A stretch of DNA of 50,954 nt from Alphaproteobacteria bacterium (GCA_017475525.1 JAFVFH010000054.1:1-50954); one strand, 5' to 3'; counted from the stretch's first letter, positions 7,731-16,609 are shown. Program-made: numbers and translations. The notes: generated from the sequence alone by a model not told the origin.

Positions 7731-7874
7731 CGCGAGGATAGAAAATGCCTGTAATGGCATTTTATACCACAAGCGGCGAAGTTTTGTTAATGAGCAAATG
7801 AAGCGAAAAGCGAATGCGGCGAATTTACAAAACGAGTGACCGAGCAACTGAGCCTCAAATACGAAAATTATCAT
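7731..7874 (+). repeat. Spacer inserted between partial and complete tRNA-Ala
   Basis: This 144-bp stretch has an 8-bp hairpin (AAAATGCC/GGCATTTT) and a 7-bp inverted pair (GTTTTGT/ACAAAAC). It contains ACAAGCG, AGCGAAAAGCGA and GTGACCGAGC, which have close counterparts in the same order in the spacer beside tRNA-His (46274-46374, read on the minus strand). No gene is seen in it. Confidence 0.5.
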
Positions 7875-7950
<76 letters not shown>

Positions 7951-7957
7951 ATAAAAG

Positions 7958-7986
7958 AAAACCGAAGGTTCATATCTTCGGTTTTT
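7958..7986 (+). terminator. Terminator of tRNA-Ala
   Basis: AAAACCGAAG pairs with CTTCGGTTTT across an 8-nt loop and runs into T5. The A-rich left arm would allow some function on the other strand too. Confidence 0.8.
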
Positions 7987-8041
7987 CGTTTTTTAAACAA
8001 TCTGTTTCATAATCTTATTGTTTTTTTAAGATTTCTTGTTT

Positions 8042-8312
8042 ATCGTTATTTTCGTTAGGACAGCCCAAGTCCTGACAGGACATTGACAGTCTTGAATAAC
8101 ATGGGCAAACATAGCTTTTGTGTTACATTGTTAATGCAAAAGGAAGTTGCCATATTGGGCATCTCACCTGAAAAGGGTGGATGCCAGTGAATAAGGCATA
8201 TACCCAATAGCTGGGCTACTTTTCGTGTTATTCGTAGTGTCAACGTCCACCCGCCTGAAAAAGCGGGTGAAATTGCGAGAAAATATGGCAAAAAAATAAT
8301 CAACCTCGCTAA
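8042..8312. other. Structured intergenic DNA, no supported gene
   Basis: Several stems are packed here: a 13-bp palindrome GTCCTGACAGGAC (8069-8081), a 10-bp bulged hairpin (8158-8185, GGCATC-T-CACC with GGTGGATGCC), ATTGGG/CCCAAT (8154-8159 with 8213-8218), and CCCGC/GCGGG after 8250. Short open frames exist on both strands but lack ribosome binding sites. It could be a decayed repeat element or an untranslated RNA. Confidence 0.4.
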
Positions 8313-8375
8313 TTAAGTGATGATTTGTCGGCTGATTTTTGTTGCAAATTTTTTATCAAGCGATATTTTAAGAAC

Positions 8376-9062
8376 ATGAAAAAAGTTTTTATTTTGATGG
8401 GGGCGGGGATTTCCGCCGAATCGGGGCTCAAGACTTTTCGCGACGCGAATGGTCTGTGGGAGAATTTTAAGGTTGAAGATGTGGCATCGATTGAGGGGTT
8501 TGAAAAAAATCCGAAACAGGTGCATGAGTTTTATAATATGTTACGTCCTCAAATGGATAAAGCACTGCCGAATGCGGCGCATATCGCCATTGCGGATTTT
8601 GAAAAAAGAGCGGATATTTCGCTTTATTTGGTGACGCAAAATGTGGATTTATTACACGAAAAAGCAGGCTCGAAAAATGTGAGGCATATGCACGGGCGGA
8701 TTGATGAAACGGTGTGCCTCAAGTGCGGACATGTTATCAAAACGCCCGAAAAAAGCGCATTTGATGATGTGTGTGACAAATGCGGCGCAAAGGGTTATTT
8801 GAAGCCAAATATCGTGTTTTTCGGTGAGATGCCGATGTTTATGGACGAGATTGAAAATGAGCTCAAAAGTTGTGATGTTTTTGTGGCCGTCGGGACATCG
8901 GGGGTGGTTTATCCGGCGGCCGGATTTGTGCAAGAAGCAAAGTATTACGGCGCTGAAACGTATTTGTTTAATTTGGAATACATCGAAAACAACTATTATT
9001 TTGACCACCAAATTTTAGGCAAGGCTTCTGAAACATTGCCGGCGTTTTTGCAAAAGCTTTAA
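8376..9062 (+). CDS. NAD-dependent protein deacylase (sirtuin, CobB-like)
   Basis: This 228-residue Sir2-family enzyme removes acyl groups from lysines using NAD+. Visible motifs are GAGISAESG (9-17) and FRD (21-23) for NAD binding, QNVD (88-91), the catalytic His106 in HMHG, and a four-cysteine zinc site (C114, C117, C133, C136). KPNIVFFGE follows the zinc module as in CobB/SIRT5-type enzymes. I start at 8376 because MKKVFILMGAGIS gives the usual short N-terminus; an in-frame ATG at 8325 would add 17 atypical residues. The ribosome binding site is weak at either start. The position of the Arg that marks desuccinylases is occupied by Leu56 in my alignment, with Arg57 next to it, so acyl preference is open. 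Confidence 0.9.
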   Translation: MKKVFILMGAGISAESGLKTFRDANGLWENFKVEDVASIEGFEKNPKQVHEFYNMLRPQMDKALPNAAHIAIADFEKRADISLYLVTQNVDLLHEKAGSKNVRHMHGRIDETVCLKCGHVIKTPEKSAFDDVCDKCGAKGYLKPNIVFFGEMPMFMDEIENELKSCDVFVAVGTSGVVYPAAGFVQEAKYYGAETYLFNLEYIENNYYFDHQILGKASETLPAFLQKL

Positions 9063-9089
9063 GATATATATTATTTGCTAAAAAAGCGC

Positions 9090-9116
9090 TTGACAAAGCA
9101 TAAAATATCATATATT
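9090..9116 (+). promoter_or_regulatory. Promoter of the hydrogenase/adhE/rex operon
   Basis: A perfect TTGACA lies at 9090-9095. The -10 is TATATT (9111-9116) with a short 15-bp spacer, or an overlapping shifted hexamer with 16-17 bp. The Rex-like palindrome begins three bases after it, so a bound repressor would cover the start site. Confidence 0.55.
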
Positions 9117-9118
9117 CA

Positions 9119-9140
9119 AATCGTGAAAAAAATCACGATT
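9119..9140 (+). promoter_or_regulatory. Rex-like operator
   Basis: AATCGTGA, six A, TCACGATT form a perfect 8-bp inverted repeat with 6-bp spacing. Known Rex sites follow TTGTGA-N6-TCACAA; this site differs by one symmetric base. It overlaps the expected transcription start, and the last gene of the operon encodes a Rex-type repressor, so NADH/NAD+-dependent autoregulation is the simplest reading. Confidence 0.65.
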
Positions 9141-9152
9141 AAAGAAAAAGTA

Positions 9153-9383
9153 ATGGTTACGATAAAAATTTGTTTAGGAAGTTCTTGTTTTGCGAGAGGC
9201 AATGACAGCATTCTTGCCTTTTTGCAGGAAAAAATCAAAGAGAAAAATTTGAGCGATAAGGTTGAAGTGTTCGGTTGTCGGTGCAATAATTTGTGTACGG
9301 ACGGGCCGAATATTTTTGTGAACGGTGAAAAATACAGCCATATCAGCAAAGAAAATATTGAAAAGATTTTGGAGGCTATTTAA
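9153..9383 (+). CDS. Thioredoxin-like [2Fe-2S] ferredoxin
   Basis: This 76-residue protein resembles the C-terminal domain of NuoE/HndA. Four cysteines in the order CLGSSC ... CRCNNLC could bind one [2Fe-2S] cluster. It probably shuttles electrons to or from the hydrogenase-like proteins encoded next. I start at 9153 (MVTIKICLGS) because the upstream in-frame ATG at 9075 would place the promoter and operator inside the gene. The ribosome binding site (AAAGAAAAAG) is weak. The stop overlaps the next ATG in TAATG. Confidence 0.82.
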   Translation: MVTIKICLGSSCFARGNDSILAFLQEKIKEKNLSDKVEVFGCRCNNLCTDGPNIFVNGEKYSHISKENIEKILEAI

Positions 9384-11092
9384 TGGAAAAATTGAGCCCT
9401 GTATACACGCTCAACAATGAGTGCCAAGATTGTTACAAATGTGTGCGCAGGTGTCCGGTCAAGGCGATACGTATTCAAGATGGGCATGCGTGTGTGATTG
9501 GTAACAGGTGTATTGCATGCGGCAAATGTGTGGCGCCATGTCCGAGCGGAGCAAAGAGAGTGCGCTCTGATGTGGCGTACGTTAAAGAAATGATTGCTTC
9601 CGGCAAAAAAGTTTATGTTTCGCTCGCGCCGTCATGGCGTGCGAGTTTTGGTTGCACAGCCGAACAACTTGTTTCGACCTTTCAAAAGCTTGGTTTTCAA
9701 GGGGTGAGTGAAACGGCGCTCGGTGCCGAACAGGTTTCAATCAAAACGGCGGAAATCTTAAACAAAGCGGATAAAGGGCTTTTTATTTCAAGCGCTTGTC
9801 CGGTGATTGTGGATTATATCCATCTTTATAAACCTGAAATGGTGCAATATATTGTGCCGCTCGCTTCGCCGGCACAGACGCATGCCAAACTTTTGAAAGA
9901 AAAATTCGGTGAGGACATATCGGTTGTTTTTGTGGGGCCTTGTATTGCCAAGAAAAACGAATCTGATTCAAATCCTGATTTGATTGCGAGCGCTTTGACG
10001 TTTGAAGAATTGAAAGTTTGGCTCAAAGAAGATGATGTGGTGATAGAGGAAAAAGAAGGCGATGAAAATGGTTTTGTGCCCGATATGGCGCATGAAGGTG
10101 CGCTTTATCCCTTAGACGGAGGCATGAACAAGACAATAGAACTTGTCGGCGTGAAAAAAGATGTGCAACTGACACAGGTTTCATCACTCCATCTGTTTTT
10201 TAAGACGCTTGATTCGGTTGATGTCAGCCATTTGACAAAGCCCTTGTTTATTGAGGCTTTAGCTTGTGCCGGAGGCTGTGTGAACGGGCCTTGTGTGGCA
10301 ACAAATGAGGCGCATTTGAATAATGTGTCGACGATTTTAGGCAATGTGAACTATCGCAGTGATGTGCCGCAAGTAGCCGAGGTTGCCGTTGAAAAGCAAT
10401 TTGCAAGAGAGGCTGTTCAAAGAAAAGAATGGACATTAGATGAAATGAAAGAGGCTTTGAAGAGAATCGGCAAATACGCACCTGAAGATGAAATTAATTG
10501 CGCCGGCTGCGGTTATCAAACATGCAGAGGTTTGGCAAAAGCCCTCTTGCAAGGAGATGCGGAACCGTCGATGTGTGTTTCGTATATGCGTCAGCTTGCA
10601 ACAAAAAAGGTGGCGGCCATGCTCAAATCCATGCCGTCAGCGATGTTTGTTTTAGATAAAGAATTTAAGATTTTGGAAACGAATGAGGCTTTTATTAAGG
10701 AGTTTACGGGGGATATGAAAAATGAATTTCTTGCCAATCCTTCGCTTTTAAGCGGGGTGAATGTGCAAAATTTTGTGCCGTGGCAGGATATTTTCAAGAC
10801 CGTGTTGACAACCAATCAGGAAGTGCACAAAGAGCACTATCGCTTCAACGGCAAAGTTTATGATGTGCATGTGTTCGGCATTGAAGCCGGTGAGAGTTTG
10901 GGCGCTATTGTGAGCAATGTGACCTTGAATTTGAACGGGCATGAATATGTGGCAAAACAGGCGCGGGAAGTTATCAACAAAAATATTGCAACCGTTCAGC
11001 AAATTGCTTGTTTGCTTGGCGAACATATGGTCGAAACGGAGGCGCTTTTGAGCGCAATTGCCGAAGACTATAAAAACGAAGATGAGGAATAA
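9383..11092 (+). CDS. Sensory [FeFe]-hydrogenase-like protein with PAS domain
   Basis: The 569-residue protein has, in order: two 4Fe-4S motifs (cysteines at 14-24 and 43-53), an H-cluster domain (about 75-320), a four-cysteine Fe-S module (C373, C376, C381, C398) and a PAS-like domain (about 405-515) with a helical tail. The H-cluster motifs are SSACP (C139), GPCIAKK (C187) and C295-AGG-C299. All four cluster ligands are present, but the cysteine that relays protons in catalytic enzymes (first C of TSCCP) is alanine, as in putative sensory hydrogenases of the group C/D type. It probably senses H2 or redox state and signals to the PP2C-type phosphatase encoded next, an association known from Clostridia. 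Confidence 0.88.
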   Translation: MEKLSPVYTLNNECQDCYKCVRRCPVKAIRIQDGHACVIGNRCIACGKCVAPCPSGAKRVRSDVAYVKEMIASGKKVYVSLAPSWRASFGCTAEQLVSTFQKLGFQGVSETALGAEQVSIKTAEILNKADKGLFISSACPVIVDYIHLYKPEMVQYIVPLASPAQTHAKLLKEKFGEDISVVFVGPCIAKKNESDSNPDLIASALTFEELKVWLKEDDVVIEEKEGDENGFVPDMAHEGALYPLDGGMNKTIELVGVKKDVQLTQVSSLHLFFKTLDSVDVSHLTKPLFIEALACAGGCVNGPCVATNEAHLNNVSTILGNVNYRSDVPQVAEVAVEKQFAREAVQRKEWTLDEMKEALKRIGKYAPEDEINCAGCGYQTCRGLAKALLQGDAEPSMCVSYMRQLATKKVAAMLKSMPSAMFVLDKEFKILETNEAFIKEFTGDMKNEFLANPSLLSGVNVQNFVPWQDIFKTVLTTNQEVHKEHYRFNGKVYDVHVFGIEAGESLGAIVSNVTLNLNGHEYVAKQAREVINKNIATVQQIACLLGEHMVETEALLSAIAEDYKNEDEE

Positions 11093-11098
11093 AAGCCG

Positions 11099-12256
11099 AT
11101 GTTCGTCGATGTGTGGTGTCATAAAGTTAAAAAATATAATCAAAACGCGTTTGGTGATTATTTTGTTTCAAAACGTGAAAAAGACGGCAAGATTTTTGCC
11201 GTTTTGTCGGACGGTTTAGGCAGCGGCATTAAAGCAAACATTTTATCGTGTATGACATCGACAATGCTTTTGAAATTTATGGAAAAAGAAGTGCCGATTA
11301 AAGAAGCGGCGGAGATTATTATGAACTCGTTGCCGGTTTGTCAGGTCAGAAAAATCAGCTATGCGACTTTTTCGGCCGTTCAGGCTGATGAAGACGGCAA
11401 TGTTTTGGTTGTCGAAGAGGGTAATCCCTCTTTTTTGCGGATGAAAGGTGACGAAATTTGCGAGCCGAATTATCATGAGGTGATTTCAACTTCTTTTCCG
11501 GACAGGCATTTGAGGGTCTATCAATTCAAAGCCGATTTGGGTGACAGGCTTGTTTTTTGCTCGGACGGGGTGACGCAAGCCGGTATGGGTGAAAGTGCCT
11601 ATCCTTTGGGGTTTACAAGAGAGGGGTTTATCCGGTATGTGAAAGGGGCTTTGAAGGTCAATCCTGAAATATCAAGCTCGAATTTGGCCTCAAAAGTTGT
11701 GATGCGTGCCATGCAATGTGAGCCGGAGATGTTGCCGCAAGACGATATTTCGTGCGCGGTGATGTATTTTAGGAATCCGCGAAAGGCGCTTATTTTTACG
11801 GGACCGCCGTATGAAAAACAAAAAGACGGCGAATATACAAGGCAACTCTTGATGTTTGGCGGCAAAAAAGCGATTTGCGGCGGCACGACAGCCAATCTCG
11901 TTTCGCGCGAAAGCAAAAGGCCCGTTATCAGTATGCCGGTGATGAATATGGGTTCGCTTCCGCCGATATCAAAAATGGACGGGGTTGATTTGGTGACCGA
12001 GGGAATTTTAACGCTGACGCGTACGCTTGAATATTTGGAACAGGAAAAACTCAATGAACAAGATGCAGCCGGTGAATTAGTGAAGTTTTTACTTGATTGT
12101 GATATGATTGAGTTTATGGTGGGTGCAATGCTCAACCAAGCCCATTATGATCCGAGCTTGCCGATTGAAATCGAAATCAGGCGCAATGTGATTAAAAAAA
12201 TGAAGAAGGTTTTGGAAAATAATTATTTTAAACGTGTGACCATTCATTATGTTTAG
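11099..12256 (+). CDS. SpoIIE/PP2C-type serine phosphatase
   Basis: This 385-residue protein has the metal-binding motifs of the SpoIIE subfamily: SDGLGSG (37-43), FCSDGVTQAG (153-162) and DDIS (215-218). Such phosphatases remove phosphate from Ser/Thr, often on anti-sigma factor antagonists or other regulators. About 160 residues after the phosphatase core (from residue 225) form an extra domain without a familiar signature; similar extensions accompany phosphatases beside sensory hydrogenases. It starts 6 nt after the sensor gene. The likely job is output of the sensor. Its target is not encoded nearby. Confidence 0.85.
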   Translation: MFVDVWCHKVKKYNQNAFGDYFVSKREKDGKIFAVLSDGLGSGIKANILSCMTSTMLLKFMEKEVPIKEAAEIIMNSLPVCQVRKISYATFSAVQADEDGNVLVVEEGNPSFLRMKGDEICEPNYHEVISTSFPDRHLRVYQFKADLGDRLVFCSDGVTQAGMGESAYPLGFTREGFIRYVKGALKVNPEISSSNLASKVVMRAMQCEPEMLPQDDISCAVMYFRNPRKALIFTGPPYEKQKDGEYTRQLLMFGGKKAICGGTTANLVSRESKRPVISMPVMNMGSLPPISKMDGVDLVTEGILTLTRTLEYLEQEKLNEQDAAGELVKFLLDCDMIEFMVGAMLNQAHYDPSLPIEIEIRRNVIKKMKKVLENNYFKRVTIHYV

Positions 12257-12266
12257 GAGAACAAAT

Positions 12267-12518
12267 ATGGCAAAAGTAAAAATACAAATTTGCAACGGAA
12301 CAACCTGCTTTGTGATGGGCGGCGGTAATCAGCAGGCCTTATCCGAGATTTTGAAAAATAAATATCAGGATAAGATTGAAATAGAAGCTGTGCGCTGTTT
12401 TGAGCTTTGCTCTCAGAAAGATGCATTTTCAAAAGCGCCTTTTGTGAAAGTTGACGGGCAAATGATTGATCAGGCAAATTTAGAAAAAATTAAAAAGGTT
12501 ATAGAAGAGAAATTATAA
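12267..12518 (+). CDS. Second thioredoxin-like [2Fe-2S] ferredoxin
   Basis: This 83-residue protein is related to the first ferredoxin, with cysteines in CNGTTC and RCFELC. The start is fixed by AGGAGA seven bases upstream of ATG 12267; the in-frame codon at 12249 would overlap the phosphatase gene. It lies directly before the catalytic hydrogenase, so it is a good candidate electron carrier for that enzyme, while the 9153 gene pairs with the sensor. Confidence 0.82.
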   Translation: MAKVKIQICNGTTCFVMGGGNQQALSEILKNKYQDKIEIEAVRCFELCSQKDAFSKAPFVKVDGQMIDQANLEKIKKVIEEKL

Positions 12519-12519
12519 A

Positions 12520-13977
12520 ATGACAGAAGAAATTGTTGCAACAAAAAGATTAAAAAGAGAAATTTTGGTGCGTCTGGTCAAGGCATTTATGTCGGACAAT
12601 TTTGAAGAAAATGTGCGATTGATTCCGTATGATATGAGACCAAAGGGAAGCGAAGTGCCTTTCAGGTGCTGTATTTATAAAGAACGTGCGATTTTGCGCT
12701 CGCGCGCTATTGCAGGCCTCGGGTTTGCCATGGAGGAAGATGATGAGCGCACGCTTTTATCTGACTTTGCGCGCAAGGCATTGGAGCGCGAAAGACCGGA
12801 GGAACATCCGCTGACCGTTTTGCAAAATGCGTGCAAAGGGTGTCCGTCTTCTAAAATTTTTGTGACCGAACTTTGTCAGAGCTGCGTGGCAAAGCCGTGT
12901 TTGACGGTTTGCAAGTTTGGGGCGATTGATCATGTGAACGGAAGGTCTGTCATTAATCAGGAAAAGTGCAAAAAATGCGGTATGTGTATGAATGCGTGTC
13001 CGTATCATGCTATTGTCAAGACGATTGTGCCTTGCGAGGAAGCTTGTCCGGTCGGCGCCATTGCTAAAGGTGAAGACGGATTTGCGCATATTGATCATGA
13101 AAAGTGTATCTCTTGCGGTAAGTGTGTGACGGCTTGTCCGTTTGGAGCCACGCATGCCAAAAGCCAGATTATTGACGTTTTAAGGCGCATTAAAGAAGGC
13201 AAAAAAGTGATTGCAATGTTTGCGCCGGCACTTATCGGGCATCTGCCTTGCGGTGCCGAACAACTCAAAGACGCATTCAAAAAGATAGGTTTCTTTGATG
13301 TTTATGAAGTGGCTCAAGGTGCTGATGTGACGGCCAAAACGGAAGCTAAAGATTTTGAAGAACGTCTCAAAGAAGGGGCGTCTTTTATGACAACATCTTG
13401 TTGTGCGGCATATAATGAGCTTGTGAAAAAGCATTTGCCGGAGATGAAACCTTATGTTTCAGATGCCAAAACACCGCTTTACTACACAGCAGAAATTGTC
13501 AAAAAAGAACATCCGGAGGCGGTGACGGTGTTTATCAGCCCGTGTTTTGCAAAACGACGTGAGGTTTTGGACAATCCGAACATCAATTATGTGTTAAATT
13601 TTGAAGAACTCGGTGCTATATTCATTGCTATGGGAATAGAAGTTGACACATGCGAAGAAAAGGAGTTTGCATATAAGAGCTCTAAAGAGGCGCGCGAATT
13701 TGCCGTTTCAGGCGGGGTGGCACGCTCTGTTTTGGCGGCATGGCGCGGCGAACCGGATGCTGTCAAGCCGGTGGTTATTAACGGGCTCAATAAGGAAAGT
13801 TTACGTAATCTCAAAGTTTATGCCAAAACGGGAAAATGCCCGCTCGGCAATCTGGTTGAGGTGGTGTGTTGTGAAGGCGGATGTATTGGCGGAAACGCCG
13901 GCTTAAATACGGTTAAATCCGCACTCAAAAAAGTTGGCGAATATGCTTCAAAGGCTCATTCGCTTGAAAATGAATAA
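12520..13977 (+). CDS. [FeFe]-hydrogenase, group B-like
   Basis: The 485-residue enzyme reduces protons to H2, or the reverse, using an H-cluster. An N-terminal region of about 100 residues is followed by cysteine motifs CQSCVAKPCLTVC, CKKCGMCMNAC, CEEAC and CISCGKCVTAC for several Fe-S clusters. The H-cluster motifs are TTSCCAAYNEL (291-301), SPCFAKRRE (340-348) and VVCCEGGCIGG (448-458); ligands are probably C295, C342, C451 and C455, and the proton-relay cysteine C294 is kept. TSCCA instead of TSCCP is typical of group B enzymes, which are little studied. No maturase genes (hydE, hydF, hydG) lie in the window, so they must be elsewhere if the enzyme is active. Confidence 0.9.
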   Translation: MTEEIVATKRLKREILVRLVKAFMSDNFEENVRLIPYDMRPKGSEVPFRCCIYKERAILRSRAIAGLGFAMEEDDERTLLSDFARKALERERPEEHPLTVLQNACKGCPSSKIFVTELCQSCVAKPCLTVCKFGAIDHVNGRSVINQEKCKKCGMCMNACPYHAIVKTIVPCEEACPVGAIAKGEDGFAHIDHEKCISCGKCVTACPFGATHAKSQIIDVLRRIKEGKKVIAMFAPALIGHLPCGAEQLKDAFKKIGFFDVYEVAQGADVTAKTEAKDFEERLKEGASFMTTSCCAAYNELVKKHLPEMKPYVSDAKTPLYYTAEIVKKEHPEAVTVFISPCFAKRREVLDNPNINYVLNFEELGAIFIAMGIEVDTCEEKEFAYKSSKEAREFAVSGGVARSVLAAWRGEPDAVKPVVINGLNKESLRNLKVYAKTGKCPLGNLVEVVCCEGGCIGGNAGLNTVKSALKKVGEYASKAHSLENE

Positions 13978-14000
13978 GAAAAGAAAGGTAAAAAAATAAA

Positions 14001-16607
14001 ATGACAACAGAACAAAAACAAGTGTTAACGTTAGAAGATTTGGACGCGCTTCTTGACAGAGTGCATGCGGCGCAAAATCAATACGCCACATTTTCGGAAG
14101 AAAAAGTTGATGCGATTTTTAAGGCTGCCGCAACCGCTGCCAACAAAATGCGAATCGATTTGGCCGAAATGGCTGTCGAGGAAACGGGTATGGGCGTTTT
14201 GGAAGACAAAATCATTAAAAATCACTTTGCAAGCGAATATATTTATAACAAGCACAAAGGGGTTAAAACTTGCGGTATTATCAAACGCGACAAGGTAAAC
14301 GGAACAAAAATCGTGGCGGCACCGCTCGGGGTGATTGCCGGTATTGTGCCGACAACAAATCCGACATCAACCGCGATTTTCAAATCTTTGATTGCTTTGA
14401 AAACAAGAAACGGTATTGTGTTTTCACCGCATCCGAGAGCTAAAAAATCAACAATTGCCGCCGCTAAGGTCGTTCTGGATGCAGCCGTTAAAGCCGGTGC
14501 ACCGAAAGATATTATCGGCTGGATTGATGAACCGACAATGGAGCTTTCGGGCGCATTGATGGGGCATAAGAAAATTCAGTGTATCTTAGCAACCGGTGGC
14601 CCGGGGATGGTGAAAGCGGCCTATTCGAGCGGAACGCCGGCCATCGGCGTCGGTTCGGGAAATACGCCTGCGATTATTGATGAAACGGCAGATATTAAAA
14701 TGGCAGTTTCTTCGATTTTGATGTCTAAGACTTTTGATAACGGTATGATTTGCGCTTCCGAACAATCGGTGATTGTGGTCAAAGATGTCTATGATGCCGT
14801 AAAAAATGAATTTGTTTATCGCGGTGCTCATCTCTTAAATAAAAAGGAAACAGAGCAACTTGCAAAAATTATTTTGACACCGAAAGGGGTTAATGCGTCG
14901 ATTGTTGGTCAACCGGCTTATAAAATTGCTGAGCTTGCCGGATTTAAGGTGCCTCATGATGCAAAAATTTTGCTTGCCGAACAAACGGATTATAGCGCGG
15001 AAAATCCGTATGCCCATGAAAAATTATCGCCTATTTTGACCATGTATAAGGCCGAAAATTTTGAAGAAGCAACGGATATGGCTTATGCGCTTGTAAACCT
15101 TGGCGGTTTGGGACATACGTCTGTTTTATACACCGATGAGCGTGTGCAAGACAGAATAGATTTTTATGCGGCAAAAATGCCGACAGGTCGAATTTTAATA
15201 AACAGCCCGTCATCTCAAGGCGGAATCGGCGATTTGTTCAATTTCCGTTTAGAGCCCTCACTGACATTAGGTTGCGGTTCTTGGGGCGGCAACGCAGTGA
15301 GCGAAAATGTTGGGGTGAAACATTTATTAAACTATAAAACAGTTGCAGAAAGGAGAGAAAATATGTTGTGGTTTAAGGTGCCTCCGAAAATTTATTTCAA
15401 GCGCGGTGCAACCGATTTGGCTTTGCGCGAATTTGAAGGTAAAAAGCGTGCGTTTATTGTGACAGACAGATTTTTGTTTGACAGTGGCGCGGTGAGAGCC
15501 ATTACAGATGTTTTTGAAGAAATCGGAGTTGATTTTCAAATTTTCTTTGACGTCAAACCGGATCCGGATTTGTCGACAATTGAGCAGGCTTTGACAATGG
15601 TTAAAACCTATCAGCCTGATTTGATTGTGGCATTGGGCGGCGGTTCGCCGATGGATGCGGCAAAGGTGATTTGGCTGATGTATGAGCACCCTGAGACGAA
15701 TTTTGAAGATGTGGCAATGCGCTTTATGGACATCAGAAAGAGGATTTGCCAGCTTCCGGAACTCGGGCTGAAAGCAAAGCTTGTTTGTATTCCGACAACA
15801 TCGGGCACGGGTTCGGAGGTCACACCGTTTGCGGTGATTACCGATGATAAAACGCATCTGAAATATCCTTTGGCAGATTATGCGTTAACGCCATCAATGG
15901 CCATCGTTGATGCGAACTTTGTTGACGGTATGCCGAAAGGTTTGACATCTGCCGGCGGTATTGATGCTTTGGTGCATGCGTTGGAAGCTTATGTTTCTTG
16001 TATGGCAACAAACTATACAAACTCGCTTGCTTTAGAGGCAATTAAGCAAATTTTCCGTTATTTGCCAAGCGCATACAAAAACGGTGCAAACGATCCGAAA
16101 GCAAGAGAAAAAATGCACAATGCCGCAACAATGGCCGGTATGGCTTTTGCAAATGCCTTTTTGGGCTTGTGTCATTCCATGGCGCATAAGTTGGGCGCGA
16201 TGTATCATATTCCGCATGGTATTGCAAATGCGCTTCTGATTTGCCAAATTATTCGCTTTAATGCTAACGACAAGCCGACAAAGCAGGCGATTTTCCCGCA
16301 ATACAAAGTTCCGGAAGCAAAGAAACGTTATGCACAAATTGCTCATGTTTTGTATTTGGGCGATGAAAAGACAAGCGAAGATGAGCGCGTTAATTTGCTC
16401 ATTGATGCTGTTGCCAAGCTTAAAGACGAGATTGAAATTCCGAGATCAATCAAAGAATACGGCATTGATGAAAAGACTTTCATGCAAAATCTTGATGAGC
16501 TTGTGAGATTGGCTTATGATGATCAGTGCACGGGTGCAAACCCTGTTTATCCGCTAATGAGCGAGATTAAGCAAATTTATATCGATGCTTTTGAAGGAAA
16601 ATATTAA
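14001..16607 (+). CDS. adhE: Bifunctional aldehyde-alcohol dehydrogenase
   Basis: AdhE reduces acetyl-CoA to acetaldehyde and then ethanol, using two NADH. The 868-residue protein has an N-terminal CoA-acylating aldehyde dehydrogenase with catalytic Cys251 (NGMICASEQS) and a C-terminal iron alcohol dehydrogenase (from about 455) with the iron-binding histidine motif GLCHSMAHKLGAMYHIPHG (722-740). The length and domain order are those of the family, whose members assemble into filaments called spirosomes. It lies 23 bp after the hydrogenase and 2 bp before rex. It would regenerate NAD+ in fermentation, and Rex control is consistent with that. Confidence 0.96.
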   Translation: MTTEQKQVLTLEDLDALLDRVHAAQNQYATFSEEKVDAIFKAAATAANKMRIDLAEMAVEETGMGVLEDKIIKNHFASEYIYNKHKGVKTCGIIKRDKVNGTKIVAAPLGVIAGIVPTTNPTSTAIFKSLIALKTRNGIVFSPHPRAKKSTIAAAKVVLDAAVKAGAPKDIIGWIDEPTMELSGALMGHKKIQCILATGGPGMVKAAYSSGTPAIGVGSGNTPAIIDETADIKMAVSSILMSKTFDNGMICASEQSVIVVKDVYDAVKNEFVYRGAHLLNKKETEQLAKIILTPKGVNASIVGQPAYKIAELAGFKVPHDAKILLAEQTDYSAENPYAHEKLSPILTMYKAENFEEATDMAYALVNLGGLGHTSVLYTDERVQDRIDFYAAKMPTGRILINSPSSQGGIGDLFNFRLEPSLTLGCGSWGGNAVSENVGVKHLLNYKTVAERRENMLWFKVPPKIYFKRGATDLALREFEGKKRAFIVTDRFLFDSGAVRAITDVFEEIGVDFQIFFDVKPDPDLSTIEQALTMVKTYQPDLIVALGGGSPMDAAKVIWLMYEHPETNFEDVAMRFMDIRKRICQLPELGLKAKLVCIPTTSGTGSEVTPFAVITDDKTHLKYPLADYALTPSMAIVDANFVDGMPKGLTSAGGIDALVHALEAYVSCMATNYTNSLALEAIKQIFRYLPSAYKNGANDPKAREKMHNAATMAGMAFANAFLGLCHSMAHKLGAMYHIPHGIANALLICQIIRFNANDKPTKQAIFPQYKVPEAKKRYAQIAHVLYLGDEKTSEDERVNLLIDAVAKLKDEIEIPRSIKEYGIDEKTFMQNLDELVRLAYDDQCTGANPVYPLMSEIKQIYIDAFEGKY

Positions 16608-16609
16608 AA

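Noticed and set aside
8055-8303. 82-codon open frame on the minus strand upstream of the sirtuin gene
   Set aside because: The region is full of stem-loops, there is no start signal, and the composition does not look like a folded protein.
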